Source of the DNA: Zygnema cylindricum
Lineage: Eukaryota > Streptophyta > Zygnematophyceae > Zygnematales > Zygnemataceae
Assembly (NCBI GenBank): GCA_037447655.1
Contig: JBBHKE010003074.1
Span: 1 to 64,000 of the forward strand
Length of the DNA: 64,000 bases
Direction of reading: 5' to 3'
Within the stretch, counting starts at the first letter, position 1, and every line of letters begins with the position of its first letter. Under the pieces are notes generated by a model, which had not been told where the DNA came from, made no database searches, and saw nothing but the letters and a program-made list of their open reading frames with translations. A program made the translations under genes and the position numbers. Below are positions 1-10,440 of the stretch, in pieces.

Positions 1-741
1 AATCACACTTCTCATGCTGTCTTTGCCTGTTGAGTACAAACCAATACTCACGTGGCTTGATGGATCGAACCCCACGACTTCGAAGTGGACGAGGTTGTAG
101 ATGCCCTCTTTAAAGACGAGTTCAACGCTTAGATCATGTCCAATCGTGAGCTCAATTGAGAGAGCTCCGCGTTCGCATCTGGAAAGGGGAGATTTCCCCA
201 CAAGGAGAAAGACAAACGAGGGATTCAAAATCGAGACAAGGACAAGAAGTGCTTCTACTGTGAGAAGCATGGACACTTCATCTCTGTTTGCCGCAAATAC
301 AACTACGACAAGCAACACGACAAGGTTGACAAATCAAAGCTAAAAATAGGGAAAGGAAAAGGAAAGGAGATCGTTCAGTCGAGAACCATGATGGCGTCCA
401 CCTTCTCAACCAATAACAACGATTGGATGTTGGACACTGGAGCGTCTGAACACATGTGCTATCGCCGAGAGAGGTTTTCAAATTTCAAATAAACTACTCC
501 CTCCGGCATATACATGGGAGACGGTCATACGTCACTCTGCACAAGAAAAAGAGACATAGAGATCAAGGTGTTAGAAGATGGCAGATTGGACTCTCTCACA
601 ATCAAGAATGTGCTCTACGTTCCCATCTTTAAACGTAATCTCTACTCAATTCTCCAAGTTGAAGATAGCAGAATCATCCCAAGCTGGCACAAAAAAAGAA
701 AGATAAAGTTGGTGAGAAACGGCCTTACCGTAGCAAAATGA
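1..741 (+). pseudogene. Cop1: Ty1/copia gag and protease fragment
   Basis: The window opens inside a copia Gag. The first ~75 bases read in frame 2 (LLMLSLPVEYKPILTWLD), a typical Gag helix that enumerates 'SLP'. A frameshift then moves the reading to frame 1, where a CCHC zinc knuckle is seen at 250-291 (CFYCEKHGHFISVC), followed by a basic linker and the retropepsin active site DTGA at 433-444 (DWMLDTGASEHMC). The frame is broken by stops in the first 170 bases and by one TAA at about 490, after which it stays open to 741 through the protease flap (VLYVPIFKRNLYS). Gag would package the RNA and the protease would process the polyprotein. Integrase, RT and RNase H are absent: only about 110 bases separate the protease from the 3' LTR at 855, so the copy has a large internal deletion. 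Family assignment is secure; the element is clearly dead. Confidence 0.85.
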
Positions 742-854
742 GAGAGAATGGTTGATCGCACATATCGGCTGAAGTGAAGCCCGAAGCCACGATCTCAAGC
801 TCTCGAAGTTCAAGTTGTACTTCCATCAGACAGAGAGAACACCAAAAAGGAAAA

Positions 855-1398
855 TGTAGAAATTAATGGTTTTTGTTTAGTATTTTCTAAGTCTAAATAA
901 TGTAAAATAAAAACAGTAAAGAAGCAAAGGCAGACTGCCTCTTACTCCGCTCTCAAGTCCCCTCACTTGTCGCAGTCACTAAAGACTGGAGAGGGAGTTA
1001 GAGCCATGGCTGCTTAAGCTTCTCTATAAGAGAAGAAGCAGATCAAACCAGATTTATCAAAAAGGCTGCCTGAACTAGGATTTGATCCTGGAACATCCTG
1101 GAACATCAGTCAGAGATAGCTGGTAGCCATTAGCTTTATCTTATAGTTTAGGACCAGTGCTAAGATATATAACGTATGATAAGTATTTAAACACTTACAC
1201 GTAACGAAATTCAATTCACGAGTTACAGCTCGGAAAAAACATAGAACTACCGTAGACGCACTCAAAAAAACCAAGACGCACATAATGAAACGGAATATTC
1301 AACTTAAACTGATGGAATTAAATGTTGTTGTCAATCGGACGACTCATAATGGAGCCGAAGTACCAGAGTGGTCATTTGGCGGTTTATGTAGGAGACGT
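855..1398 (+). repeat. Cop1 3' LTR, truncated by the Cop2 insertion
   Basis: Starts TGTAGAAATTAATGG directly after a purine-rich tract, and aligns over its length with the Cop4 LTR at 23893. It has the family blocks GAGGCAG-like (about 930), GCCATGGCTGC, and the antisense tRNA-like B box (GGATTTGATCC, about 1078). It stops in the middle of the LTR at the CGGACG..TTTGGCGGTTTATG block, exactly where the - strand LTR of Cop2 begins. I did not find its distal half on the far side of Cop2, so that part has been lost. Confidence 0.75.
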
Positions 1399-2441
1399 TG
1401 CAATTTTTTGTCCTCCATTGGACTACAATATTCAAGAAGCATCTAGGTAGTTATTAGCTAACGCAATTTCAATTGAACCACTGCTACCTAAGCAAAGAAG
1501 CAGACAATCTGATTGCACCTTTTTGCAGCATGGACTCCTTTAGGTTTGTAGGGAAAAAAAATCTATGAAAACGCCCAACCAGGCGATAAGTTATGAGGCA
1601 GTAAAAATGCCAATTTGTACAAATTCTCAAAGAGAGAGGTGATTGCCTACCAAATTTTCCTAAGTCCTAGTTCCCTCTCACAACCCCTATCTATTGACTG
1701 TACGAACCAATCATATCATTGTATTGTACTCAAAAGTACTACTACCGATGTACTTTCTATACGGCCTTTGTACGACAAGGCCATTAAGCGAGCGCTTGTC
1801 CATTTTTCACTCGTCCGTACGTTCCTTGTAATTCCCACAACCAAATGTTATTTCTCCACGTGGCACCAAGTCATGCCACGTCAGAAAACGCCAAAGTGAC
1901 CATTCCGGGATCTCAGCTATGATGTGCGCCGTTGGATGAAAAAACCACATTTAATTTTGACCGTCGAAACAAATGTCCGATTCATTTGTTTCGTGCAGTA
2001 TTATATTCGCACTGTATATAATTGTTTCTATGTCTTTTCGTTTGTATTAGCGTTAATCGGTTTATAGATTGTAACATAGTTTAAGTACAAATCATACCCT
2101 ATATACTTCAACGAACTTCTACGACAGACCGGTTAAAGCTGACGGCTACTCCTCGCTCTGCCGGTCGGGGGTTCGAGTCCTACTGGACTCAACCTTTTGT
2201 TGAGAGTGACATAAGTCACTCTTCCGTCTTGCTTATAAGGCTGAGGCATCTATGGCTATCCATCTCTTTCTCTCTCTCTCTTTCAGTGACTACAACAAGT
2301 ATGGGAGATAGAGAGGAAAGGTGAGAGCAAGCTGCCTACTTTTCTTTTTATTTCTAGACCCATAAAATATCCTTTAAATCTAATGATTTTTAGCACTACT
2401 AGTATTTTCTAGTCTAATTTTAATTTTTCTTTTATTCCACA
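1399..2441 (-). repeat. Cop2 3' LTR (complete, 1043 bp)
   Basis: On the - strand it begins TGTGGAATAAAAG at 2441 and ends ATTGCA at 1399. It carries the TTGTTGTAGTCACTGAA block, a tRNA-like module on the opposite (+) strand with a perfect B box GGTTCGAGTCC at 2170-2180, a G-box CCACGTGGCACC near 1858, and a (TC)n tract at about 2262-2285. The last ATG before the LTR end (ATGGAGGACAAA on the - strand, about 1420) sits where the gag start lies in related LTRs. Confidence 0.8.
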
Positions 2442-3031
2442 TTTTTCTCTTCAGGTTTCGTCATCATATCATCCACCATTTCTTCATCAGATTTATAAAC
2501 AAGATTTACAATTTTATATTCAACTTTCTCCTTCACAAAGCTGATTCTTATGTCCATATGTTTAGCTTTGAAATGATGTTTTAAATTCGCTGCAATTGCA
2601 ATGGGAGTGTGATTATCACAAAAAACTTCATGCACTCCCTCTTTCATATACCCCAGTTCTTGCAACAAGGACTTGACCCACATTAATTCTTTCACAGCAG
2701 AACAAGAGGCCATATAATCAGCCTCCATAATAGATTGAGCAACCTTCTTTCGTTGATTACTGCTCCAAAAGCAAGCACCTTCCCCCACATACAATACATA
2801 TCCAGAAGTGCATCTTCTCATAGGTGCATCCCCATAAATGGCATCACTCCAAGTAGTGATATCAGTGTGCTCCCCTCCCAAATGCAAGCATAACTCGCTG
2901 GTTCCCACCAAATATCTCATGACTCTCTTGGCTGCCTCCCAATCTCTCTTCTTAGGATCGTTAAGACTCCTACTGAGGACTCCTACTGCTGCCAATATGT
3001 CCAGCCTTGTACATGTCATAAAGTAGATCAA
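2442..3031 (-). pseudogene. Cop2 RNase H domain
   Basis: A 199-codon open frame (its last codons lie in the LTR). It shows the copia RNase H signature: the RT-RNase H connection (YFMTCTRLDI, DWEAAKRVMRYL), catalytic Asp in TTWSDA (residue 63), SIMEADYMA with the catalytic Glu, FCDNHTPIAIA, and the C-terminal HFKAKHMDIR and DDMMTKP blocks. The enzyme degrades the RNA strand of the RNA:DNA hybrid during minus-strand synthesis. The frame is the last part of pol and ends at the LTR (NVE, stop), so pol and LTR overlap by a few codons. It is open throughout, but upstream pol is interrupted. Confidence 0.88.
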
Positions 3032-3043
3032 ACTTCCTACTAC

Positions 3044-3961
3044 CTATCTATAAGGTATAGACTTCATAAACTCTCTCTTCTCTGGACTCATTTGATCATC
3101 TAAGATTATCACTCCACCTTCTTCACTCCCATCACTTAATTTCTTCAAGTCCATGGGAGTGGTACAACTGTTTGTTTTCTCCATCTGAAATTTCTCAAGC
3201 ATATTTCCAATTGCTTCTTTCTGGGTGAGTCCAATGGTCCTTTTCCCTCTATCTCTTTCCATTTGAATTCCCAAAATATATCTTGCCTCACCTAAATCCT
3301 TCATGTCAAATGTGTTTCTAAGATCTTTTTTCAACTTATTGATCTTTTCCAAAGACTTACTTAACACCTGCAGATCATCCACATAAATTGCTATAAAAAT
3401 CACACCATCCTCCTCTTCAAACATATAGATAGAATGGTTAGAGTTTATCCGGATATATCCCAGACCGGTAAAAAACTCATCTTGTTTCTTATTCCACTGT
3501 CAGCGAGCCTGCTTAAGTCCGTATAATGACTTTATGAGCCTGTAGACTTTGCTCTCTTCCCCATTCTCCACAAACCTTTCCGGTTACCGCATGAAGATTT
3601 CTTCCTCTAACTCACTGTTGAGGAAGGCGGTCTTAATGTCCATCTGATGTATTTCCATGACTTCCGCTGCTACCACACTAAAGAGAATCCTTACGGATAG
3701 GAACCGAACAATTGGAGCAAACGTCTCCTCATAATTAATCCCCTCCTTTTGGGTGAACCCTTTTGCTACCAAACAAGCCTTATATCTTTCAATGATATTA
3801 TCTGGGTTCGGTTTTAGTTTAAATACCCATTTAAACCCAATAGGTTTTCTATCTAGAGGACAATTTGCTAGCTCGCAAGTATTTGCTTCCATGATGGAAG
3901 CCATCTCATCATTTATGGCTCTAATCCATTTTTCTTTTTTTGGGTTGTTCACTACCTCCAA
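3044..3961 (-). pseudogene. Cop2 reverse transcriptase domain
   Basis: Two collinear open pieces. 3961-3584 holds the N-terminal RT (KWIRAINDEMASI, GFKWVFKLK, ACLVAKGFTQKEGINYEETFAPIVR, MDIKTAFLN) and 3424-3044 holds the palm with catalytic YVDD (IAIYVDDLQVLSK) and the thumb (LGEARYILGIQMER). The interval between them still reads SLYGLKQAR in frame but contains stops. The sequence is the Ty1/copia RVT_2 type. At least three nonsense codons make it inactive. The linker CTTPMDLKK..SEEGGVIILDD, between RT and RNase H, is the segment preserved in patched form in CopN1. Confidence 0.88.
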
Positions 3962-4012
3962 GTATGACTAAGGCTCACCAAAATGAGATAGCTTAGTTAC
4001 CTTACGAGGAAC

Positions 4013-4262
4013 TTATTTCTCTTGTATCCTTTTGCTGCTCCTTCTTCCTCCCTCAAACTCTGAAGCTAGAATAGAGGGAAGTCTTGGGTTTCTACTTACT
4101 GTCTCATCGTCACCCCTATCTAAAGAAGTCAGGTTTGATTCCTCCACTTCTGTCTCCTCAAAGTCCATAACAATATGTGAGGTATCCGGCAGCTTTCCTA
4201 TATCTTGGATCTCCCATGAATTTGCAATCACCGTCTCAAACATGTACTCCACACCCGAGGGT
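4013..4262 (-). pseudogene. Cop2 integrase C-terminal / pol linker remnant
   Basis: An acidic, Ser-rich stretch (EETEVEESNLTSLDRGDDE, then RRSSKRIQEK) lies just upstream of the RT, which is where copia pol has its variable integrase C-terminal tail. No integrase catalytic motif is left. The right end of this frame runs into sequence that on the + strand is homologous to Gyp1, so the first residues of the open frame probably do not belong to Cop2. Confidence 0.5.
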
Positions 4263-4446
4263 TTCTCCAGTGGGGGGGAGAGGCGGCTCACAAGGGGACA
4301 ACTTAGCGGAAATTGTCACCAGTAGTGTCCTAGCCGCAAGGGGAAAAGCAAACCCACAGGTAGGATTAGAATTCTACATCACTCGCTGGGACAAACCACA
4401 AGAAGCATGGGTGGCAGTTGAGTATGGAAAATGGATTCGACTTTGA
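4235..4446 (+). pseudogene. Gyp1 pre-RT linker segment
   Basis: The translated stretch THPRVSPVGG..GDNLAEIVTSSVL..VGLEFYITRWDKPQ aligns with TQDPRVSVMGG..EDSLAEVVNNSVL..VGLEFDISGWGDP in Gyp2 (57750 downward). It therefore defines a conserved unit between the methyltransferase position and RT in this gypsy family. I do not recognise it as a named domain. It ends in a stop 20 codons before the RT frame begins. Confidence 0.6.
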
Positions 4447-4462
4447 GAGAATAGTTAGATCC

Positions 4463-5370
4463 TCAGCAGAAGGCCGAGCTATCAGAACTATTGGCAAAAA
4501 ACAAGCAGGTGTTCTCTTCGTCACAAACAGATGTTGGCGTCTACAAAGGAACTCCTTTCTGAATTGATTTGATGGACGAGATGATAACTGTTTTGCATCT
4601 GCACTATCCTCTCAGCTTCAAGGAAAAGGAGTTCATCACAGCCAAAGTCCAAACCTTGGTGGAATCCAGATTGGTTCAGGAGAGCACTGGACTCCATGGG
4701 TTTGCTTCTCCAACAATTCTCCCTCCCAAAAAAGATGCGTCCGAAAAAACAGTAGATTTCTGGACGTGTGGGGACTGTCGCATGCTGAACACTAATACCA
4801 TTTTTCGACAGGTATCTAATGCCAACACCAAAAGAGATTTTGACTCTCTTGCTTGGGCAAACATATACTCCACTCTTGACATCAAAAAAGGGTTTCACCA
4901 AATTGTCATAGAACCGAAGCACTTAGAGAGAACAACATTTTGAGTCGGTTTTGAACTGTATAAGTGGATTTACATGCCTTTCGGACTGAAAAATGCACCA
5001 GCCAAATTCCAACCGGCTATGGACGAAGCTCTTTGAGGAATTGATTGCGCCTGGTGCAACATTGATGATGTAATCATCTTCTCCAAGACCTTTGAGGAAC
5101 ACTTGGAGCATGTCCAGATTGTCCTCCGGGCCCTCTAAGCAGCGGGTTTGAAATGTCATCAGGGGAAAGGCATATTCAGTGTGCAAAAAATCATTTACCT
5201 TAGACATGAATTAACCCGCGGGACAGTGGGCCCCCATATGGTCAAAGTGGCACCCGTTGACGCTCTTCCTCCACCTCAAGAAATATTAAGACTTCGCACA
5301 TTTCTTGGCCTTGCTAACTACTATTAGAGATTTATTCCCAAGTTTAGCAGCCACTCCCAACCTCTAAATT
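4463..5370 (+). pseudogene. Gyp1 reverse transcriptase (gypsy type)
   Basis: The RT begins around KNKQVFSSSQTDVGVYKGTPF, the gypsy 'E-F-D' entry region. It continues through LHLHYPLSFKEKEFI, LVQESTGLHGFASPTILPPKK, CGDCRMLN, STLDIKKGFHQI (catalytic Asp in DIKKG), YKWIYMPFGLKNAPAKFQ, and NIDDVIIFSK, the Y-x-D-D palm motif with the two Asp retained. FLGLANYY and RFIPKFS mark the thumb. Stops interrupt it at about 4567, 4941, 5035 and 5137, with one or more small shifts. RVT_1 of Ty3/gypsy type is certain; activity is lost. Confidence 0.88.
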
Positions 5371-5990
5371 AGTAACTGCGGAAGGACCAAGAATAGCCGT
5401 GGACCAAAGTGCAGCAGATCGCCTTCAAGTTTTTGAAGAATGCGCTGAAACAGCACCCCGTGCTCCATATGCCTCATCACCAAAAACCTTTCCTCCTTTA
5501 CACTAACTAGAGCAGGTTTGGAATTGGGGCAGTTTTGGCTCAAATAGATGACGTTGGGGCTGAGTATGTGGTGGCTATAGTCGGCCAGAGCAATAACCGA
5601 GCGGAGGGGAATTACAGCAATTACGAGGAAGAGCTCCTTACAACTATTAGGGCAATTTAGCATTTCCGGCCCTATTTATACGAGATCCTTTTAACTCTCA
5701 TTATGCACCATCAACCTCTCAAATAGATCATGGAAAATAGTAAGTTAACCAGCAAACTCGTCAAATGGGTTCTGATCTTGCAAGAATACAATTTCTGTAT
5801 AATCCACCGGGTAGGGGAAATCCACGGGAATGTTGGCGGGCTTAGCCAAAATCGAGATTCCTCAACTCTAGATTCTACCGAGGCTCGCCACGATGAAGAT
5901 TCATAGATCAAAGTAGGATATATTCGAGCCTTCTCCGCTTTAATCTAACTTCCCATATCAGGAGAGGAACTGTCCACTTTCGAAACAGAT
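5371..5990 (+). pseudogene. Gyp1 RNase H and connector
   Basis: Directly follows the RT. Recognisable pieces are AFKFLKNAL, HQKPFLLYTN (normally L-x-T-D-A-S; the catalytic Asp is replaced by Asn and followed by a stop), GIGAVLAQ, NYSNYEEELLT (the E of the catalytic set) and IIHRVGEIHGNVGGLS, which corresponds to the usual H-x-x-G-x-x-N-x-x-A-D-x-L-S end of gypsy RNase H. Several stops are present. The loss of the first catalytic Asp argues against RNase H function even apart from the stops. Confidence 0.75.
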
Positions 5991-6089
5991 GTGGAGGGGC
6001 AGGCACCAATAGGAGCCGACAGAAGGATATCTGGAATGACCCCGATTCTCAACAATCCATCCAGCAGGGATCCCCTCTTTCCCACTTAG

Positions 6090-7258
6090 TTGGCGCGTAA
6101 TTGTCTCATGTGCAGATCCAGATGGCAGCGTATCACTTGGACCGAGGCATTCTCCTCTGAAAATGGGCAGAAAAAACGAGGAAAGTGGTTCCTCGCTCGT
6201 AGAACGAGAAACTTTGATCACCTGTCTCCATCACGAATGCAGACATTTCAGACAGAAACAGACCACTTCTTTGGTCACAGGATCTTCATGGTGGCACGGG
6301 TTGCGGACCCAATCCAACCGAGTTGTACAAAGTTGCTCTTCTTGGAATCGAGTAAAAGCAGCTTTAGATAAAAAGGGCGGATCTGAGCTTCATTCTCTCC
6401 CCATTCGCGGAATAATTTATCGGTGGTCTGTGGATCTTTTAGGGCCAATTTTAACAAACTGAAAAGGGAATCGCTTCGTGCCGGTCATGATCAAACATTT
6501 TTCACAATAGATAGAATTGGTGGTATTACCCTAGAAGGAGTCCAAGTCAATTGCAAATGCCTTTTTGCAGAGGGTGTTGTCACAATTTGGAGTGTCACTA
6601 GAGGTTTTGACCGACCAAGGCTCCGATTTTGCCAGAGAATTTTCCAACCTTTTGGAGAAATGCCACATTGACCATCGGTTGACCAGTCGTGACCACCCAC
6701 TAGCCGACGGTTTCGCCAAAAGGTGCATACAAACAGTGAAACAGTCACTTCGAAAATATGCAATCGATGAAGATTTAGGGGAGTGAGACAAAAAGGTGCC
6801 TTGATTGTTGAGTTATACAAGTTCAGCCGACAAGCTTCCCTTAACTCTTTTAGCCCATACTTCACTTTATTTGGACAACATCCCATCATCCCCGAAGCTG
6901 CCTCGGCCGAAGCTATGGTCCTCCTAAAAATAAGTGACCAAGGGACACTCGAAAAACTAATCGCCAACAGAGCTAAGGTGTTAAACCAAGAGATGCCTCT
7001 CGCCATAGGGAATTTACAGGCGGCTCAACACCAGGATCAGCTATGGTATTCTCAACGCCGGATGGGAAATTATGTTCCACAACAACAACGATTTATGCTC
7101 GAGGACTTTGTATATAGGATGTAACTGAAGAAGGACACGCAAGATATTTCTGCCGCACAAGTAATCTTGAAAGTGGTAATAGTTTCTAACAAAGGAGTTC
7201 TTACCTTCGAGGGGAAAGATGGCCGAAAAATTAAAGAGAATTAAATCAATGTGGCCCC
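6090..7258 (+). pseudogene. Gyp1 integrase, first part
   Basis: The core is visible as IYRWSVDLLGPI (first catalytic Asp), VLTDQGSDFAREF (second Asp) and HPLADGFAKRCIQTVKQSL. In the last of these the family's G-x-A-E-R is F-A-K-R, so the catalytic Glu is Lys. The C-terminal part (QASLNSFSPYFTLFGQHPIIPEA, then LWYSQRRMG) is the gypsy 'SP-F-L-Y-G-P' region and the basic tail. The frame is disrupted near 6460 and 6784. It is cut at 7258 by CopN1; about 250 bp more of the element lies at 12514-12770. Confidence 0.82.
7254..7258 (+). repeat. Target-site duplication of CopN1, left copy (GCCCC)
   Basis: GCCCC immediately precedes the TG of the left LTR and recurs at 12509-12513 immediately after the right LTR. 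It shows that CopN1 integrated into Gyp1. Confidence 0.9.
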
Positions 7259-9430
7259 TGTTGATGTTTGTGTATTTTCAAGGTCAATATTAAAATAGAA
7301 AAATATCAGAGGCAATCTGCCTCTAACTCCCTTCTCGAAGGCCCCACACTTGTTATAGTCACTGAAGGCTTGATAGGGAACTAGAGTCATGGCTGCCAAG
7401 GGCCTCTAGAAAGACAAGCAGTAGAATTGGTAGATTTTACCAAAATAATATGTGGCAGACCTAAGAATTAATCCTGGTACCTGTAGTCTGTCAGGACACC
7501 AATAGCCGTTAGCTTTTTTTGTTAAGTCTAGGATCAGTGCTCTGTTATTCATAGCCATTTTCAGCCATGAATGTACCCTCTGAAGCACCACAGACTACCC
7601 CAAAACAGCCTCCTTTGATTCCACTCAGAATTCTACAGAATAACCAAAAAAGGCTGAAACTTCTCAACCAAAGATATCCTAGGACACTGAGTATTCCCAC
7701 CAATTTTCATATAAAAATATCAAACCGAATAAACACAACACTCAGTCAAAGTTGCAGAAAAACAACCTGCCAGAACTTTGATAAATATGACCAACTTCAC
7801 AATGAATCCCCAAGAAAATCAGACACACAATAGGTCTGCAAATTTGTCACGATATTGCCAACACAAGGAGGATCACACATGCAGAATTTCAGATAATTCT
7901 GCCAATTAAAATGAGAAAAATTCTCAGATGAAAATCCCAAAAAGGAGCAGAAACAGTTTCTGTCCAAAAAGTTCCTAAGTCTCAAAAATGACCAAGTCCT
8001 ACAAATATACACTACAGCTTACTACTCACTGTACGGAGGCATACCAGCCGTACGTAATCAATCAGTTACCTCTATTAATGTGAGTGTACCAACAGTCTAC
8101 ACTAATAATGAAAACACAGGACCCAACTTTGTTACATATTTATAAGTCTCACGAATTCTGTCAAATGAATCTGGACCGTCCAAATTAAGTATCATGTGAT
8201 GGACGCGATTTCGCGTCCCTCACCAAAATGTCCAAACTGATGCCGCCACCGTCCGTAGTTCCGGTGGCATCTAATTCACCAAATATCGGCCACCGCATTA
8301 TATTTCGTACGACCAATTAATATTTCGAACATTAATCATCGGATCGCTTCGCGATCCACCGCACATTTCTTCATGTCACTTGAAGTCCAATTCCGTACGT
8401 TCCAATAGTCTTAGTACTTAGTACGCAAGTTGCTATGACTTCGATGTGACCAGCGCAGCATGGCAGCACAATATCTTTTCCATACATGCTGCTATGGTTG
8501 CGGTGTGACCAGCGCAGCATGGCAGCATAGTAATGTGATATAGAGAGGACTAAAGGTTTCCAAAAACCAACATGCTCAAATTTATAAAGTTTAATAGGTA
8601 TTTAAACACATACGTAGGACATTTTATTTAACTAATGAAACTTATCGTAGAACATATAACCTTTTATGTACTATAGTACCGCACAAAATAAATGTTGCGA
8701 ACATTTGTTTCGACGGTCTAGATAAAAAGCTGATTTGAATCGACAACCGTGGTGCGAGCCGGTATATTAGAATGGCATTTTTGGCGTTTTGGGGCGCCGC
8801 CACTCCTAATTACACGTGGCGATTTCCTAGTGGATTGTGGGATCTCCGGCACGCAAGATGACAAGTCTAAATGTGACAAATGTCACATTATAGCTATGTC
8901 GTACAATGACTGTACATAAAGTACTCCCGCACCTGTACTTGCGTTTACCGTACACTCATATGATTTGTTCGGACCTCATACTAGGGGGCTTAGAGAGGGG
9001 TTTTAAGACCTAGAATATTTTGGTAGGTAGCGACATCTCTCCCAAAGAACATCTGTAAAAATCGGCAAACTTTGCCATTGAATATCATCTCATTCAGTTC
9101 ACCATTTTCAATGATTCTATTTGCTGGCACTCAAGGGAGTCTAAGCTACACACGGGTGTAGCTGCCGAGAGTCTTTGCCTACCACAATGCCAATATTTCT
9201 AAGGGAAAGTCAAAGTGGGGAATGTTATCCACAACTCATATTCTAACTTTGCATTCTGTGGAGGAACAGAGCATATATAAAGTCTTCTTTCACAAAGGAA
9301 AAGTTGTATTGGGGTTTTGACTGTCAAGGTGTTAGTCATTTGGGTTTGTATCAACTTGAAGTCGCCACTACCTAGATAAGCTTCTTTGGATGTGCGAATT
9401 CTATGGGGGAAAAGACCCTATAGAATTACA
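7259..9430 (+). repeat. CopN1 5' LTR, interrupted by SoloA
   Basis: Begins TGTTGATGTTTGTGTATTTTC and ends ATAGAATTACA. Blocks in order: GAGGCAATCTGCC (about 7309), the antisense tRNA-like module (about 7440-7540), then after SoloA a GACGGTC block, a G-box-like ACACGTGGCG (about 8812), a GTAC-rich stretch (about 8895-8960) and a CAAGGGAGTC block near the end. The 3' LTR matches it block for block. Confidence 0.9.
7543..8572 (+). mobile_element. SoloA: solo LTR nested in the CopN1 5' LTR (1030 bp)
   Basis: Flanked by perfect TGCTC duplications (7538-7542 and 8573-8577). It starts TGTTATTC and ends CCAACA, so it has TG..CA ends with TGTT/AACA inverted termini. The host LTR (compare 11640-11660) is contiguous when it is removed. 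It contains a perfect 18-bp palindrome at 8201-8218 (GGACGCGA-TT-TCGCGTCC), a second at 8341-8357 (GGATCGC-TTC-GCGATCC), and a 37-bp direct repeat (8432-8468 and 8491-8527). No coding region; the parent family's internal sequence is not seen in this window. A related LTR (SoloB) lies in Gyp2. Confidence 0.9.
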
Positions 9431-9445
9431 GGCTATGGACCCACC
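9431..9445 (+). other. CopN1 primer-binding site (decayed)
   Basis: GGCTATGGACCCACC directly after the LTR end. The intact version in CopN2 and Cop7 is GGTTATGGGCCCACC, complementary to the anticodon arm of eukaryotic initiator tRNA-Met. Two transitions have decayed this copy. Confidence 0.7.
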
Positions 9446-10440
9446 ATCTAGGGTGCCTATGTTTGATGGAACAGACTTCACTTATTAGGAATTTACGATG
9501 GATGGATTACTTTTCGAAAAGCATTTATGGGGAATTGTTTCGGAACAAGTGAGGTGTCCGTCGTAGGGCTTTGGTGGAACTCACTACAGAGACACATCTG
9601 GGGCTTTGCAAAAAACCAACCCGAGTTCAGATACAACGAAAGGTGAAGGAAAAATCATTGCCATAAAAGAGGGAAAAGGGGAGAAGGGAAAAGGAACACC
9701 TATAGTGAGGGGAGCTAAGCTCTCGGCTTACGGTTCCACTTATTGGTGTTATAACTAAAATTGAAGAAAATGACAGTAAAATTTGGGAGTATAAAAACAC
9801 TATAGCAAAACATCTCATACTTAGATACGGGTCTAATTCCATAACTATCACTCTTTTAAACCTAATCAAGTCTTCAAAAGTCTAGGAAACACTGATTCAG
9901 ATTTTTAAGAGTGAAATAAAATAGAGGCCTATGCTTATAAAGGCGGTAGCATGATAGAGTTTTGCAATGATATTTGCTGCATTATATGTTAAGTTTGCTA
10001 GTGGAGGATATGTTGAATTTGAGGAGAGAAAGATTAACACACTAATGATGAAACTCCCAGATGAGTACAAAAACATTATTTACCGTATGCAGGAAAAAGA
10101 TGGCTCCTCATGGACTTGGAGCATTACCATGGGGATAATCCTTGTGAGGGAAATCATTTTAGAGCTTGGTAGGGAAAGTATCAGGGTGAATGCATTAAGA
10201 TGAGGTGGTGATTTGCGGAAGCATGATGAGAGGAATGGTGGTGACGGGCAGAACCGTGATGAGAGGTATGATGGTGACTCGTAGAAGCGTGATGGGAGGA
10301 AAGAAGTCAAAGATAAACCTTATCGGAACTTTGGTGGAAAGAGAGGGAGAAGAAAAGAGAGGGGAGCTTTGAAAGGAGGGGTTTGCTTCTTTTGTAGGGA
10401 ACCGGGTCACTATATGGCAAAATGTCTTTGTTTGGAAGAA
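9446..10440 (+). pseudogene. CopN1 gag
   Basis: Reads P-P-S-R-V-P-M-F-D-G-T-D-F, a short gap, then LLFEKHLWGIVS, the copia Gag N-terminus. After many stops it resumes at 9967-10203 (INTLMMKLPDEYKNIIYRM, the Gag 'L-x-x-L-P-x-x-Y' helix) and ends with a CCHC zinc knuckle at 10384-10425 (CFFCREPGHYMAKC). Compared with CopN2 the same landmarks occur at the same spacing, so no large deletion is needed, only point decay. Confidence 0.8.

Larger units (their letters stand above)
1399..4214 (-). mobile_element. Cop2: Ty1/copia element, - strand, 5' half missing
   Basis: Reading right to left: integrase tail, RT, RNase H, then a complete 3' LTR (2441 down to 1399). It has inserted into the Cop1 LTR. 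The pentamer next to the LTR end is GACGT (1394-1398), but its partner is lost because the right side is replaced by Gyp1. The junction with Gyp1 lies somewhere in 4200-4290. Protease, gag and the 5' LTR are gone. Its RT/RNase H protein is very close to that of Cop4 and is evidently an autonomous relative of CopN1/CopN2. Confidence 0.85.

Noticed and set aside
2140-2190. A functional tRNA gene on the + strand (perfect B box GGTTCGAGTCC)
   Set aside because: No acceptor-stem pairing and no convincing A box or anticodon arm; the segment is the tRNA-like module common to the copia LTRs.
8432-8527. CRISPR-like direct repeats
   Set aside because: Only two 37-bp units inside a solo LTR; no array, no spacers of equal length, and the context is eukaryotic.
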